Assembly (NCBI GenBank): GCA_016721925.1
Contig: JADKHE010000006.1
Span: forward strand, 79,501-143,500
DNA length: 64,000 nt
Source: Candidatus Skiveiella danica
Lineage (GTDB): Bacteria > Pseudomonadota > Gammaproteobacteria > Burkholderiales > Burkholderiaceae_C
Reading direction: 5' to 3'
Below, one piece after another: positions 27,539-36,886 of the stretch (the stretch's first letter is position 1; each line of letters begins with the position of its first letter). The position numbers and the translations under genes are program-made. The notes beneath the pieces are model-generated. The model worked only from the letters and a program-made list of their open reading frames with translations. It was not told the DNA's origin and ran no database searches.

Positions 27539-27904
27539 TCAGGCCGGGCGGGCCGGCCGCTTCATGGCGGCCTCCTGGGGCGTGAGGATCCAGACTTCGT
27601 GGATCAGGCCATGGCCGTCGCGCACATAGTTCACGACCAATTCCCGGTTGATCAGTCCGCCGGACATCACCAGCAGGTTGTTCGTGTCGTGGATGCGCGC
27701 GCCAGGCGACAGGCGGTCGGGTTTGCCGTTGAGCGAGACTTCCGGCGGAAGCGTCACCACCAGCTTGCCGCGCAAGGCGGACTCCGGAAAGGTGCGCGGG
27801 GTGCCTTGGGCTTGCACTGACAGAGGCGCCAACAAAGGCAGGCTGGTCGCGGCCAGCATCATCGAGGAAAGAAACAAAGTCAGACAGCGGTTCATGGTGT
27901 TCAT
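27539..27904 (-). CDS. Small exported protein of unknown function
   Basis: About 121 residues. A signal peptide (CLTLFLSSMMLAATSLPLLA, cleaved near VQAQG) is followed by a compact domain with LRGKLVVTLPPEVSLNGKPDRLSPGARI and NYVRDGHGLIHEVWILTPQEA. I do not assign it to a named family. It lies between miaB and tRNA-Met on the same strand as both. Two ATG codons (27904 and 27895) are possible starts; neither has a strong ribosome-binding site. Confidence 0.7.
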   Translation of the reverse strand: MNTMNRCLTLFLSSMMLAATSLPLLAPLSVQAQGTPRTFPESALRGKLVVTLPPEVSLNGKPDRLSPGARIHDTNNLLVMSGGLINRELVVNYVRDGHGLIHEVWILTPQEAAMKRPARPA

Positions 27905-27980
27905 CCAGAGGCTGAGGAGGAGGGCGTGGCACCATCTCGGCGCCACCTGCGGCTGGAAAAGTGTAGCACCCGGCGCCCAA

Positions 27981-28016
27981 ACGAAAAGCCCGCAGAGTGG
28001 GCACTCATGCGGGCTT
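27981..28016 (-). terminator. Terminator downstream of tRNA-Met
   Basis: Read leftwards, AAGCCCGCA (28016-28008) pairs with TGCGGGCTT (27994-27986) and runs into TTTTCGTTT. It lies 8 bases beyond the tRNA 3' end. Confidence 0.8.
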
Positions 28017-28024
28017 GGAAATCC

Positions 28025-28101
28025 TGGTGGTGGTACCGGGACTTGAACCTGGGACATCAGCATTATGAATGCTGCGCTCTAACCGACTGAGCTATACCAC
28101 C
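28025..28101 (-). tRNA. tRNA-Met (elongator, anticodon CAT)
   Basis: 77 bases folding as a full cloverleaf. The acceptor GGTGGTA pairs with TACCACC, then discriminator A and an encoded CCA. The D arm is AGCTCAGTCGGTTAGAGC, the anticodon arm CAGCATTCATAATGCTG with CAT centred in a seven-base loop, and the T arm contains GGTTCAAGTCC. The acceptor ends with a paired first base, so it is elongator rather than initiator tRNA. A tRNA-Ile2 with lysidine cannot be excluded from the anticodon alone. Confidence 0.95.
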
Positions 28102-28137
28102 GAAGGCCAGAATTCTAGCAAAGAATCCGGCATGTTT

Positions 28138-28917
28138 TCATCGGTGGGTGAAGGCGGGGGGGCGTTTGTTCAGGAAAGCGTCCATGCCCTCCTTCTGGTC
28201 GGCGGTGGCGAACAGGGAATGGAACAGCCGGCGCTCGAACATCACCCCGTCGCTCAGCCCGCTCTCGAAGGAGCGGTTCACGCTTTCCTTGGCCGCCATG
28301 GTGGCGAGCTGGCCGTGGCCGCAGATCACCAGCGCGGCGGCCAGCGCTTCGTCCATGAGCTTGTCCAGCGGCACCACGCGGCTGACCAGCCCGGCGCGCT
28401 CGGCCTCGGTGGCGTCCATCATGCGGCCGGTGAGCACCATGTCCATCGCCTTGGACTTGCCCACGGCCCTGGGCAGGCGCTGGGTGCCGCCCGCGCCAGG
28501 GATGATCCCGATCTTGATCTCCGGCTGGCCGAACTTCGCGTTGTCGGCGGCGATCATGAAGTCGCACATCATGGCCAGTTCGCAGCCGCCACCCAGCGCG
28601 AAGCCGGCCACGGCCGCGATCACGGGCTTGCGGATCGAGCGGATGGTTTCCCAGTTGCGGGTGATGAAGTCTTCCTTGTAGACGTCGGAGAAGGTGAATT
28701 TCGCCATGGCCGAGATGTCGGCACCGGCGGCAAAGGCTTTTTCGCTGCCGGTGATGATCATGCAGCCGATGGCCTCATCGGCGTCGAAGGCCTTGAGTGC
28801 GGTACCGAGTTCGTCCATCAGGGCGCTGTTGAGCGCGTTGAGTGCCTTCGGCCGGTTCAGTGTGATGATGCCGACCTTCTCGGCCTCAATGCGCACCTCG
28901 ATCAGTTCATAAGCCAT
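28138..28917 (-). CDS. Enoyl-CoA hydratase (PaaF-like crotonase)
   Basis: 259 residues of the crotonase fold: IITLNRPKALNALNSALMDEL at the N-terminus, the oxyanion-hole segments AFAAGADISAM and ALGGGCELAMMCD, and the catalytic glutamates in QPEIKIGIIPGAGGTQRL. General short-chain enoyl-CoA hydratases and PaaF (2,3-dehydroadipyl-CoA hydratase) share this sequence type. Its position divergent from paaG-paaI-paaK across a PaaR-type operator favours a phenylacetate role. The start at 28917 (MAYELIEV) gives the normal length. Confidence 0.88.
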   Translation of the reverse strand: MAYELIEVRIEAEKVGIITLNRPKALNALNSALMDELGTALKAFDADEAIGCMIITGSEKAFAAGADISAMAKFTFSDVYKEDFITRNWETIRSIRKPVIAAVAGFALGGGCELAMMCDFMIAADNAKFGQPEIKIGIIPGAGGTQRLPRAVGKSKAMDMVLTGRMMDATEAERAGLVSRVVPLDKLMDEALAAALVICGHGQLATMAAKESVNRSFESGLSDGVMFERRLFHSLFATADQKEGMDAFLNKRPPAFTHR

Positions 28918-28963
28918 GGGCTTTCTCCGGGTTTTCTGTTGAAAGATTGGGGGGTAGCGTAGG

Positions 28964-29020
28964 ACTATAACCAAGGCCCGACCAAGGGAAAACATTGGCC
29001 AACCGATCGGTCGGCTAATG
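28964..29020. promoter_or_regulatory. Second PaaR-type operator in the divergent paa intergenic region
   Basis: An imperfect palindrome at 28993-29020 has the core AACCGATCGGTCGG; 12 of 14 half-site positions match. It shares the GACCGATCGGTC-type centre with the perfect operator at 11991-12016. On the minus strand a TATAGT hexamer (28969-28964) could be the -10 for the enoyl-CoA hydratase gene, with TTTTCC 17 bases upstream. The site lies 25 bases before the paaG ATG, so it may act on both directions. Confidence 0.78.
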
Positions 29021-29044
29021 GTAAATTCCAGCCCAGGAGACACC

Positions 29045-29839
29045 ATGACCGAACCGACCGTCCTTTATGAAGAGCGCGGCGCCGTGGCCATCGCCACGCT
29101 GAACCGACCTCAGGCTCTCAACAGCTTCACGCGACAGATGCATCGCGAGCTCGGCGCCGCGATGGGCCACGTGGAGGCCAATCCGGCGCTGCGGGCCTTC
29201 GTCATCACCGGCGCCGGCCGTGGCTTCTGCGCCGGTGCCGACCTGTCGGAGTTCGACTTTGCGCCCGGGCCGGATCTGGTCGAGCGCGCCAATCCCGGCC
29301 CGGTGATCGATCAGGCGTTCAACCCCACCGTGCGCCGGCTGCAGGCGCTGCGCGTGCCGACGATCGCGGCCGTCAATGGCGTGGCGGCCGGCGCCGGTGC
29401 CTCGCTGGCCATGACCTGTGACATCGCCATTGCCGCGCCGGGCGCGAGCTTCATCCAGGCCTTCAGCAAGATCGGCCTGATTCCGGACGCGGGGGGCAGC
29501 TGGTTTCTGGTGGAGCGCCTCGGGCTGGCACGCGCCCTGGCGCTGGCCATGACCGGCGACAAGCTGCCGGCGGCGAGGGCCTTGGAGTGGGGCATGATCT
29601 GGGACGTGGCCGACGACCCGCTGGCCGCCGCGCTGGCCATGGCCGAAAGACTGGCCGTGATGCCCACACGGGCATTGGTGGCCACCCGTCACCTCCTGCG
29701 CGACGGCGCCACGCGCACGCTGCACCAGCAGCTCGATGCCGAGCGCGATGCACAGGCGGCCATGGGCCACACCCACGACTACATCGAAGGCGTGATGGCC
29801 TTCCTGGAAAAGCGCTCGGCGCAGTTCAAGGGCGAATGA
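29045..29839 (+). CDS. paaG: 2-(1,2-epoxy-1,2-dihydrophenyl)acetyl-CoA isomerase PaaG
   Basis: 264-residue crotonase-family isomerase converting the ring epoxide to the oxepin form. Features: LNRPQALNSFTRQMHRELGAA, RGFCAGADLSEF, GVAAGAGASLAMTCD and the PaaG-type FSKIGLIPDAGGSWFLVERLG with the catalytic aspartate. AGGAGA lies just before the ATG. It begins the paaG-paaI-paaK operon, whose stop and start codons overlap. Confidence 0.92.
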   Translation: MTEPTVLYEERGAVAIATLNRPQALNSFTRQMHRELGAAMGHVEANPALRAFVITGAGRGFCAGADLSEFDFAPGPDLVERANPGPVIDQAFNPTVRRLQALRVPTIAAVNGVAAGAGASLAMTCDIAIAAPGASFIQAFSKIGLIPDAGGSWFLVERLGLARALALAMTGDKLPAARALEWGMIWDVADDPLAAALAMAERLAVMPTRALVATRHLLRDGATRTLHQQLDAERDAQAAMGHTHDYIEGVMAFLEKRSAQFKGE

Positions 29840-29841
29840 CG

Positions 29842-30324
29842 ATGAGCGCCCACAGCCACGCGCCCGCGCCGGAACAAGCCCGCGACCTGGCACGCAGGGT
29901 CGGCGAGACCATGTTTGCCGTCGATACCGCCTCCAAGGACACGATGGGCATGGAGCTCGTCAGCTGCGAGCCCGGCCGGGCCGTCATTCGCATGACGGTG
30001 CGGGAGCTGCACCTGAACGGCCACCAGATCTGCCACGGCGGCTTCATCTTCACGCTGGCCGACTCCACCTTTGCCTTTGCCTGCAACAGCTACAACAAGA
30101 ACACGGTGGCGGCCGGCTGCAGCATCGAATTTCTCAAGCCGGGCCACCTCGGCGACGTGCTGACCTGTGAAGGCGTCGAGCAGACGCTCAGCGGGCGGCA
30201 CGGCATCTACGACATGAAGGTCACCAACCAGCGTGGCCAGGTGATCGCCCTGTTCCGCGGCAAGAGCGCGCAGATCCAGGGCACGGTGATTCCTGAAACT
30301 GCCGACGCGGGAGACCAGCCATGA
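29842..30324 (+). CDS. paaI: Hydroxyphenylacetyl-CoA thioesterase PaaI
   Basis: 160-residue hotdog-fold thioesterase that frees CoA from dead-end hydroxyphenylacetyl-CoA. The family signature NGHQICHGGFIFTLADSTFAFACN holds the conserved His-Gly-Gly and catalytic Asp. I chose the ATG at 29842, with AAGGG nine bases upstream; the ATG at 29836 overlaps the paaG stop as ATGA and is the alternative. The stop overlaps the paaK start. Confidence 0.92.
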   Translation: MSAHSHAPAPEQARDLARRVGETMFAVDTASKDTMGMELVSCEPGRAVIRMTVRELHLNGHQICHGGFIFTLADSTFAFACNSYNKNTVAAGCSIEFLKPGHLGDVLTCEGVEQTLSGRHGIYDMKVTNQRGQVIALFRGKSAQIQGTVIPETADAGDQP

Positions 30325-31613
30325 CCGCCTTCCCCCTGGAGCCGATCGAAAAGGCCAGCATCGACGAGCTGCGCACGCTGCAGCTCAAGCGCCTGAAGGC
30401 CACGCTGGCGCACGCCTACGCCAACTCACCGGTCTACAAGGCCAAGTTCGACGCGGCCGGGGTGCATCCGTCGGATCTGAAGACCCTGTCGGACCTGGCG
30501 AAATTCCCGTTCACCACCAAGAAGGACCTGCGCGACAGCTACCCGTTCGGCATGTTCGCCGTGCCGCGGGAGAAGTGCGCCCGCATCCATGCGTCCAGCG
30601 GCACCACGGGCAAACCCACGGTGGTGGGCTACACGCTGAGGGACATCGACACCTGGGCGGGCGTGGTGGCGCGCTCGATCCGGGCGGCGGGCGCGCGGCG
30701 CGGCGACATGGTGCATGTGAGCTATGGCTACGGCCTGTTCACCGGCGGGCTGGGTGCGCACTACGGCGCCGAGAAGCTCGGCCTGACGGTGGTGCCCTTC
30801 GGCGGCGGGCAGACCGAGCGCCAGGTGCAGCTGATCCAGGACTTCCGGCCCGACATCATCATGGTCACGCCCAGCTACATGCTGGCGATCGCCGACGAAT
30901 TCGAACGCCAGGGCATCAACCCGGCGGACTCGTCACTGCGCATCGGCATCTTCGGCGCAGAGCCCTGGACCAACGACATGCGCCTGGCGATCGAGCAGCG
31001 CGCGGGCATTCACGCGGTCGACATCTATGGTCTGAGCGAGGTCATGGGCCCTGGCGTGGCCAGCGAATGCGCCGAGACCAAGGACGGCCCGACCATCTGG
31101 GAAGACCATTTCTACCCCGAGATCATCCACCCCGAGACCGGCGAGCCGGTGGCGGACGGCGAGATGGGCGAGCTGGTCTTCACCAGCCTGACCAAGGAGG
31201 CGCTGCCCATCATCCGCTACCGCACGCGCGACCTCACGCGCCTGCTGCCCGGCACGGCACGCACCATGCGCCGCATGGAGAAGATCACCGGCCGCAGCGA
31301 CGACATGATGATCATCCGCGGCGTGAACGTGTTCCCGACGCAGATCGAAGAGCTGATCCTCAAGCGCCCGGAACTCAGCGCCCACTACCAGTGCGTGCTG
31401 ACCCGCGAGGGCCCGCTGGACAACCTCCGGGTGGCCGTGGAAACCCGGCCCGGCCTGTCGCCCGAAAGCATCGAGGCGCGCGCAGCGGCCAAGATGCTGC
31501 AGCACGAGATCAAGGTCTACGTGGGCAGCAGTGTCGAGATCGAGCTGCGCGCCGAAGGCGGCGTGGAACGCAGCCAGGGCAAGGCCAAGCGTGTGGTGGA
31601 CCAGCGGCGCTGA
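30321..31613 (+). CDS. paaK: Phenylacetate-CoA ligase
   Basis: 430 residues. Activates phenylacetate to phenylacetyl-CoA with ATP, the first step feeding PaaABCDE. The adenylate motif is HASSGTTGKPTVVGYT at about 91-106; the A5-like GLSEVMGPGV and the hinge RSDDMMIIRGVNVFPTQIEE are present. ATGA overlap with paaI. Decayed transposase sequence begins soon after the stop and no terminator is visible. Confidence 0.95.
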   Translation: MTAFPLEPIEKASIDELRTLQLKRLKATLAHAYANSPVYKAKFDAAGVHPSDLKTLSDLAKFPFTTKKDLRDSYPFGMFAVPREKCARIHASSGTTGKPTVVGYTLRDIDTWAGVVARSIRAAGARRGDMVHVSYGYGLFTGGLGAHYGAEKLGLTVVPFGGGQTERQVQLIQDFRPDIIMVTPSYMLAIADEFERQGINPADSSLRIGIFGAEPWTNDMRLAIEQRAGIHAVDIYGLSEVMGPGVASECAETKDGPTIWEDHFYPEIIHPETGEPVADGEMGELVFTSLTKEALPIIRYRTRDLTRLLPGTARTMRRMEKITGRSDDMMIIRGVNVFPTQIEELILKRPELSAHYQCVLTREGPLDNLRVAVETRPGLSPESIEARAAAKMLQHEIKVYVGSSVEIELRAEGGVERSQGKAKRVVDQRR

Positions 31614-31626
31614 GCGCGCCCGGTCG

Positions 31627-32610
31627 TTACGAAACAGGATCGTCGATCGCTAACCATTTTTTGCTGAGAACGGCCGTTGCGCTTTGGGAACTGACTTTCA
31701 TTCCCGGACCCCTCCATCTCCGGACGGTCGTTGTTTGGTTCGGCTGGTGTAGCACTTTGCAGTGCTGCCGGTTGGTGGAATGTTGCACTCTGTGTTTAGG
31801 ATCTGAGCGGCTATTGGCGCAAATGACCTTTTGCAGGATGTCGCGAACGCTCTTGATCCAGATGAACGGCTTGGGATTGATGTTGTGATGCTCGACGTAT
31901 TCATCAATGGCAGTCACCAGTTCCGGCACGCTGGCGAACATGCCTCGGCGTAGCCGTTCGGTAGTGATGTGGCGCAAGAGACGCTCGACCATGTTCAGCC
32001 ACGAGGCCGAGGTTGGAGTGAAGTGCATGTGGAATCGTGGATGCTTGTCCAGCCACGCCTGCACAGTGGGGTGCTTATGGGTGGCGTAATTGTCGGCAAT
32101 CAGGTGCAGCGCCTTGCCCTTTGGGGGCCTGGCGATCAATCTGGGGCAGCAACTTCAGCCATTCGACGTGCGTGTGGCGCTGCTGGCATTGCCGATGACC
32201 CGAGTATCCAGCACGTTGAACGCAGCAAACCGAGTGGTCGTGCCGTTGCGCTTGTAGTTATGTGCATGTTGGCCGCGCCCATCGTGCGCGTGCTCCAGTG
32301 CGTGGCGGCCTCGGGCGTCGTTTGAGTGGTCAGCTCCACCAGCCGGGCCACATCTACCTTCACCGGTGGCGCACCGCGCGGCAGGTCGCGCTCAATCCTT
32401 GCAACCCCTAATCCAGGTAGCGTTGGCGCCAGCGCGCAACCTGCACGCGCCCCATGCCCAATGGCTCGGTGATGTCCTTGTTCTGCAGGCCCTGCGCGCC
32501 AGCAGCACGATCTGCGCGCGTTGCGCCAACCTCACGCTGGTGGCCTGGAGCGGACAATCCGAATCCGCTCGCGCTCTTGTTCATTTGTCAGAGAAATGTC
32601 CGGTGCAACT
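31627..32610 (-). pseudogene. IS630-family transposase remnant
   Basis: The DDE C-terminal part reads HLIADNYATHKHPTVQAWL, then FTPTSASWLNMVERLLRH, clearly IS630. Family resemblance ends near 31780; the frame runs on to 31627 without meaning. Upstream, the segments NVLDTRVIG and HTHVEWLKLLPQIDR are in different frames. VDVARLVELTTQTTPEAATHWSTRT joins directly to the middle of the catalytic domain, so roughly 80 codons are missing. The N-terminal HTH part (NKDI, LGMGRVQVARWRQRYL) is in yet another frame near 32400-32560. The gene is dead. Confidence 0.82.
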
Positions 32611-32815
32611 CTCGATTGATCACTCCAATGCAAACCGTAGCAGCGCGTTGGATGCAGGGATATCATTTAAAAATGGTCTGCCCAACCCATGCCACAGCCC
32701 GAGTTGATGCGTGACTGCTCACATGGCGAAACCAGCGCTGAATTTGCCGCCGATTTCGCGCATTTTTGACCCGATTGTGCCTGTTTTCGGGCCTTCGCCC
32801 CCGCTGTGGGTGCAC

Positions 32816-33697
32816 TCATGCCTGCTGCCCCTGCAAGATTCGTTTGCGCACCATCCACAGGTTCGACAGCGCAAACATCACCAGCAACTGGCGGGTGTTC
32901 TTAGCCAGGCCGCGATAGCGAACCTTGCGATGCCCGAACTGGCACTTGATGACCCGAAACGGGTGCTCGACCTTGGCGCGGATGCTGGCCTTGATCTGCT
33001 CCAGTTGCTCCTTGAGCGCGTTGATGGGCCGGTTCTTGTCCATCACTCGGCGCTGGCCCGGGATCATGGCAATGTGCCCGTTGACTTGTGGGTGTTGCGC
33101 CTGAACCTCCTCGCGTTTGTGAACGCCCCGGTAACGCGAGTCCGCAAAGACCTGTTGTTCTTGCCCGTGCAGCAGCGCAGCCGCCTGGGTGATGTCGTGT
33201 GCATGGGCTGATGTGGTCGTGACGGTGTGCACCAGGCCCGAATCGGCGTCCACGCCAATGTGAGCCTTCATGCCAAAGTGCCATTGATTGCCCTTCTTGG
33301 TTTGGTGCACCTCGAGGTCTCGTTGCCCTCTGTCGTTCTTGGTCGGGCTCGGTGCCGCAATCAACGTGGCATCGACCACCGTGCCGGCCTTGAGCGCGTG
33401 ATGCCAGTATCGGGCCAGGCAAACTCCCGGTACAGCGGGATGTCGTGCAGCGCTTCTTCCATGGCCGGATCGCAGTGATCGAAGAATTGTTGCAGCAGGT
33501 AATGCGCAGCACCACTTCGGTGGCAAACGGCGGGCGCCCCGTCCTGCCCAATGGGGCATGCGGCGCTATCAGGGCCAGCAGTTCGGACCACGGAATCACC
33601 AGGCTCATCTCGTCCGGAAATTCAGGGGTGCGTCACGCGTGCGCGTGCGCTTGGCGACCAACTTGAATCCGGTGCTGGCAAAGCTCATTTGTTCCAT
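32816..33697 (-). pseudogene. IS5-family transposase remnant
   Basis: The C-terminal two thirds are readable in one frame (stop at 32816): KAGTVVDATLIAAPSPTKN with the first catalytic Asp, GVDADSGLVHTV, VFADSRYRGV with the second Asp, and EHPFRVIKCQFGHRKVRYRGL with the Glu. The N-terminus begins at 33697 as MEQMSFASTGFKLVAKRTRTR, shifts frame near 33635, continues as MSLVIPWSELLALIAPH, shifts again near 33500 (LLQQFFDHCDPAMEEALHD), and lacks about 20 residues before WPDTGITR. It cannot make an intact enzyme. Confidence 0.82.
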
Positions 33698-34030
33698 GGC
33701 TCAACTGTCTCAGTTTGGGCCGTCACCCGGCGGACTTTTACAGACCATCCCTAGCCAAGATGACTTGATTCATTCCTGCGGGTCACAATTTCAACCAGCC
33801 GACTGTGATTTGTAGTCCTGTGTTGGGAAGAAGGGCCTCAGGTATCAATAAGAACGGGTCTGTGGGTGGCAATCCCGACGACTAGGTCGGGAGTTCTGGG
33901 CCGGTGTCCCCGATGTTGAACGCAATGTGAAGTCGGCTGAAAACACCCTCAGATGGATCGCAACTGGACGATGAGATAATCCAATGTTGCCCGCACGCGG
34001 GTGGTTTGATTATCAACAAGAACGTTTCCC
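33698..34030. other. Gene-free stretch between IS5 remnant and rfbB
   Basis: No coding sequence recognised. The left part (to about 33750) is probably the end of the IS5 remnant. The right part must hold the rfb promoter: AGATAAT at 33972-33978 is a possible -10 and TTGATTATCAA lies just before rfbB, but I saw no well-spaced -35. Confidence 0.4.
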
Positions 34031-35089
34031 ATGATTCTGGTTACCGGGGGCGCCGGGTTTATCGGTGCCAACTTTGTTCTGGACTGGCTCGCCGGGGGTG
34101 GCGAGCCAGTGGTCAATCTCGACAAATTGACCTACGCCGGCAACCTGGAAAACCTGGCGAGCCTTCAGGGCGATCCGCGCCATGTCTTTGTCCAGGCGGA
34201 TATCGCCGACAGTGAACGCGTGCGTGATCTCCTGGTGCAGCATCAGCCGCGCGCGGTGGTCAACTTCGCGGCAGAGAGCCACGTCGACCGCTCGATCCAT
34301 GGACCTGAAGACTTCATTCAGACCAATATCGTCGGTACGTTCCGGCTGCTCGAGACGGTACGCGCCTACTGGAGTGGCGTTTCAGGACAGAACAAGGCGT
34401 CCTTCCGGTTTCTGCACGTCTCGACCGACGAAGTCTATGGGTCGCTTGCCTCACCCGACCCGGCTTTCACCGAAACTCATCGATACGAGCCGAACAGTCC
34501 CTACAGCGCGAGCAAGGCGGCGAGCGATCATCTAGTGCGGGCGTATCACCACACCTACGGTTTGCCGGTGCTCACAACCAATTGCTCCAACAATTACGGG
34601 CCCTATCATTTTCCGGAAAAACTCATTCCCTTAATGATTGTCAACGCCTTGGCGGGCAAGCCCCTGCCGGTCTATGGGGATGGCATGCAGGTGCGGGACT
34701 GGTTGTACGTCAAGGATCATTGCAGTGCGATTCGTCGCGTGCTCGACGCGGGCCGCGTGGGCGAGGTTTACAACGTGGGCGGCTGGAACGAAATGCCGAA
34801 CATCGAAATCGTGCACAGGGTCTGTACCTTGCTCGATGCGATGCGTCCGCGAGCCGATGGGCGGAGCTACCGCGACCAGATCAGCTACGTGGCCGACCGG
34901 CCCGGTCATGATCGCCGCTACGCCATCGACGCGCGCAAGCTCGAAAACGAACTTGGCTGGAGACCTGCCGAAACGTTTGAGACTGGAATCCGCAAGACGG
35001 TGCAGTGGTACCTGGACAACCCGCAGTGGGTGGCCCACGTTCAAAGTGGAGCCTATCGGGACTGGGTCAAGATCCAGTACGCCGCATGA
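34031..35089 (+). CDS. rfbB: dTDP-glucose 4,6-dehydratase
   Basis: 352 residues, second step of dTDP-L-rhamnose synthesis. The NAD-binding GGAGFIGANFV is at 6-16, the DEVYG segment carries the catalytic aspartate-glutamate pair (STDEVYGS), and the YxxxK motif is YSASKAASDH, followed by TNCSNNYGPYHFPEKLIPL. It starts the rfbBDAC operon, each gene overlapping or nearly touching the next. Confidence 0.97.
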   Translation: MILVTGGAGFIGANFVLDWLAGGGEPVVNLDKLTYAGNLENLASLQGDPRHVFVQADIADSERVRDLLVQHQPRAVVNFAAESHVDRSIHGPEDFIQTNIVGTFRLLETVRAYWSGVSGQNKASFRFLHVSTDEVYGSLASPDPAFTETHRYEPNSPYSASKAASDHLVRAYHHTYGLPVLTTNCSNNYGPYHFPEKLIPLMIVNALAGKPLPVYGDGMQVRDWLYVKDHCSAIRRVLDAGRVGEVYNVGGWNEMPNIEIVHRVCTLLDAMRPRADGRSYRDQISYVADRPGHDRRYAIDARKLENELGWRPAETFETGIRKTVQWYLDNPQWVAHVQSGAYRDWVKIQYAA

Positions 35090-35976
35090 AAATCCTCTTG
35101 TTTGGAAAAGGCGGGCAAGTGGGCTGGGAGCTGCAACGCAGCCTGGCCCCTTTGGGTGAATTGGTGGCATTGGACTTCGATAGTGCCGAGCTCTGCGCTG
35201 ACTTCACGCGGCCCGGTGGACTGGCCCAGACCATTCGACAGGTGCGGCCCGACATCATCGTGAATGCTGCAGCGCACACCGCCGTTGATAACGCCGAGAA
35301 TGAAACTGAACTGGCACGCACCCTCAACGCCTTGTCACCTGGTGTGCTGGCCGAAGAAGCCGAACGGCTCGGCGCTTGGCTGGTGCATTACTCCACCGAC
35401 TACGTATTTGACGGCAGCGGCCAGGGACCCTGGGTGGAAACTGATGCGCCATCACCGATCAATGTGTATGGTCTGACCAAGCTCGAAGGCGAACAGTTGG
35501 TCATCGCGAATTGTCAGCGGCATCTCATTTTTCGGACCAGTTGGGTCTACGCGGCGCGTGGCGGCAATTTTGCAAAGACCATGTTGCGACTGGCGCAGGA
35601 GAGAGAGCGTCTGACCGTGATCGACGACCAGATCGGCGCTCCCACCGGAGCCGATCTGCTCGCCGACGTCACCGCACATGCCCTGCGCCAGGCGCAGCAT
35701 CAACCGGAAGCTGCGGGTCTGTACCACTTGGTTGCCGGAGGCGAAACCAGCTGGCACGGTTATGCGCAGTATGTGATCGAACACGCCCGGCGTTCACCGG
35801 TTGCATCCACCATCCGGGCCACGACTGTCGACCCTGTGCCCACTACGGCATTTCTCACGCCTGCGCGCCGCCCACTTAATTCCCGGCTAGCCACCGACCG
35901 GTTGCGCACGGTCTTCAGCCTGACTTTGCCTCCATGGCAAAAGGGTGTCGAACGTATGCTCGCCGAGATTCTGTGA
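35086..35976 (+). CDS. rfbD: dTDP-4-dehydrorhamnose reductase
   Basis: 296 residues, final reduction to dTDP-L-rhamnose. GKGGQVGWELQRSL (NADPH motif), NAAAHTAVDNAE, STDYVFDG and YGLTKLEGEQ (catalytic Tyr-x3-Lys) are as expected. The ATG overlaps the rfbB stop as ATGA. Confidence 0.96.
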   Translation: MKILLFGKGGQVGWELQRSLAPLGELVALDFDSAELCADFTRPGGLAQTIRQVRPDIIVNAAAHTAVDNAENETELARTLNALSPGVLAEEAERLGAWLVHYSTDYVFDGSGQGPWVETDAPSPINVYGLTKLEGEQLVIANCQRHLIFRTSWVYAARGGNFAKTMLRLAQERERLTVIDDQIGAPTGADLLADVTAHALRQAQHQPEAAGLYHLVAGGETSWHGYAQYVIEHARRSPVASTIRATTVDPVPTTAFLTPARRPLNSRLATDRLRTVFSLTLPPWQKGVERMLAEIL

Positions 35977-35998
35977 CACCTCGGAAACAGATCCAACC

Positions 35999-36886
35999 AT
36001 GAAATCACGCAAAGGCATCATCCTCGCCGGAGGCTCTGGCACTCGCCTGCATCCGGCCACCTTGGCCATAAGCAAACAGTTGCTACCGGTCTATGACAAG
36101 CCCATGATTTACTACCCGCTCAGCACACTCATGCTGGCAGGCATGCGGGATGTTCTGGTGATCAGCACTCCGCAGGATACCCCCCGCTTCCAACAATTGC
36201 TGGGTGACGGGCGTCAGTGGGGCATGAATCTTCAGTACGCCGTTCAAGCGAGCCCGGACGGCCTGGCACAGGCATTCATCATCGGCGACGAATTCGTTGG
36301 CAACTCGCCGAGCGCACTGGTGCTGGGGGACAACCTTTTCTATGGGCATGATTTTGTGCAGTTGCTGGCTAAGGCCGATTCACAAGTTGATGGGGCAACG
36401 GTCTTCGCCTACCATGTGCATGATCCTGAACGATATGGCGTTGTTGCATTTGACCGAAAAGGCAAGGCCGTCAGCATCGAGGAAAAGCCTGCCGTTCCCA
36501 AGAGCAATTTCGCGGTCACTGGCCTGTATTTTTACGACAACCATGTGGTCGATATCGCCAAGGCCGTCACACCCAGTAAGCGGGGGGAACTCGAAATTAC
36601 CGCCGTCAATCAGGCATACCTCGATCGCGGGAAGCTCAGCGTGCAGATCATGCAACGTGGGTACGCCTGGCTGGATACCGGCACGCATGAAAGCCTGCTG
36701 GATGCCAGTCAGTTCATCGCCACGCTGGAAAATCGGCAGGGCTTGAAAATCGCATGCCCGGAGGAAATCGCCTGGCGCAACGGTTTCATCGATTCTGCGC
36801 AGATGGAATCATTGGCGCAGCCTCTGGCCAAGAGCGGCTACGGGCAGTACCTGCTACGGTTGTTGAAGGAGGTGGCGTTCTCATGA
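35999..36886 (+). CDS. rfbA: Glucose-1-phosphate thymidylyltransferase
   Basis: 295 residues, first step of the rhamnose pathway. Nucleotidyltransferase motif GIILAGGSGTRLHPAT at 6-21, SKQLLPVYDKPMIYYPLSTLM, GDNLFYGHD and the ITAVNQAYLDRGKL segment identify RmlA. The ATG at 35999 follows rfbD by 22 bases; an in-frame ATG at 35945 lies inside rfbD and is unlikely. Confidence 0.97.
   Translation: MKSRKGIILAGGSGTRLHPATLAISKQLLPVYDKPMIYYPLSTLMLAGMRDVLVISTPQDTPRFQQLLGDGRQWGMNLQYAVQASPDGLAQAFIIGDEFVGNSPSALVLGDNLFYGHDFVQLLAKADSQVDGATVFAYHVHDPERYGVVAFDRKGKAVSIEEKPAVPKSNFAVTGLYFYDNHVVDIAKAVTPSKRGELEITAVNQAYLDRGKLSVQIMQRGYAWLDTGTHESLLDASQFIATLENRQGLKIACPEEIAWRNGFIDSAQMESLAQPLAKSGYGQYLLRLLKEVAFS

Noticed and set aside
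28000..28020. Repeat-like GC stem near tRNA-Met as possible attachment site
   Set aside because: It is a terminator hairpin; no duplicated tRNA 3' end or integrase is present.
30575..31888. Open frame overlapping paaK in another frame
   Set aside because: Arg/His/Pro-rich shadow of paaK that runs into IS630 debris.
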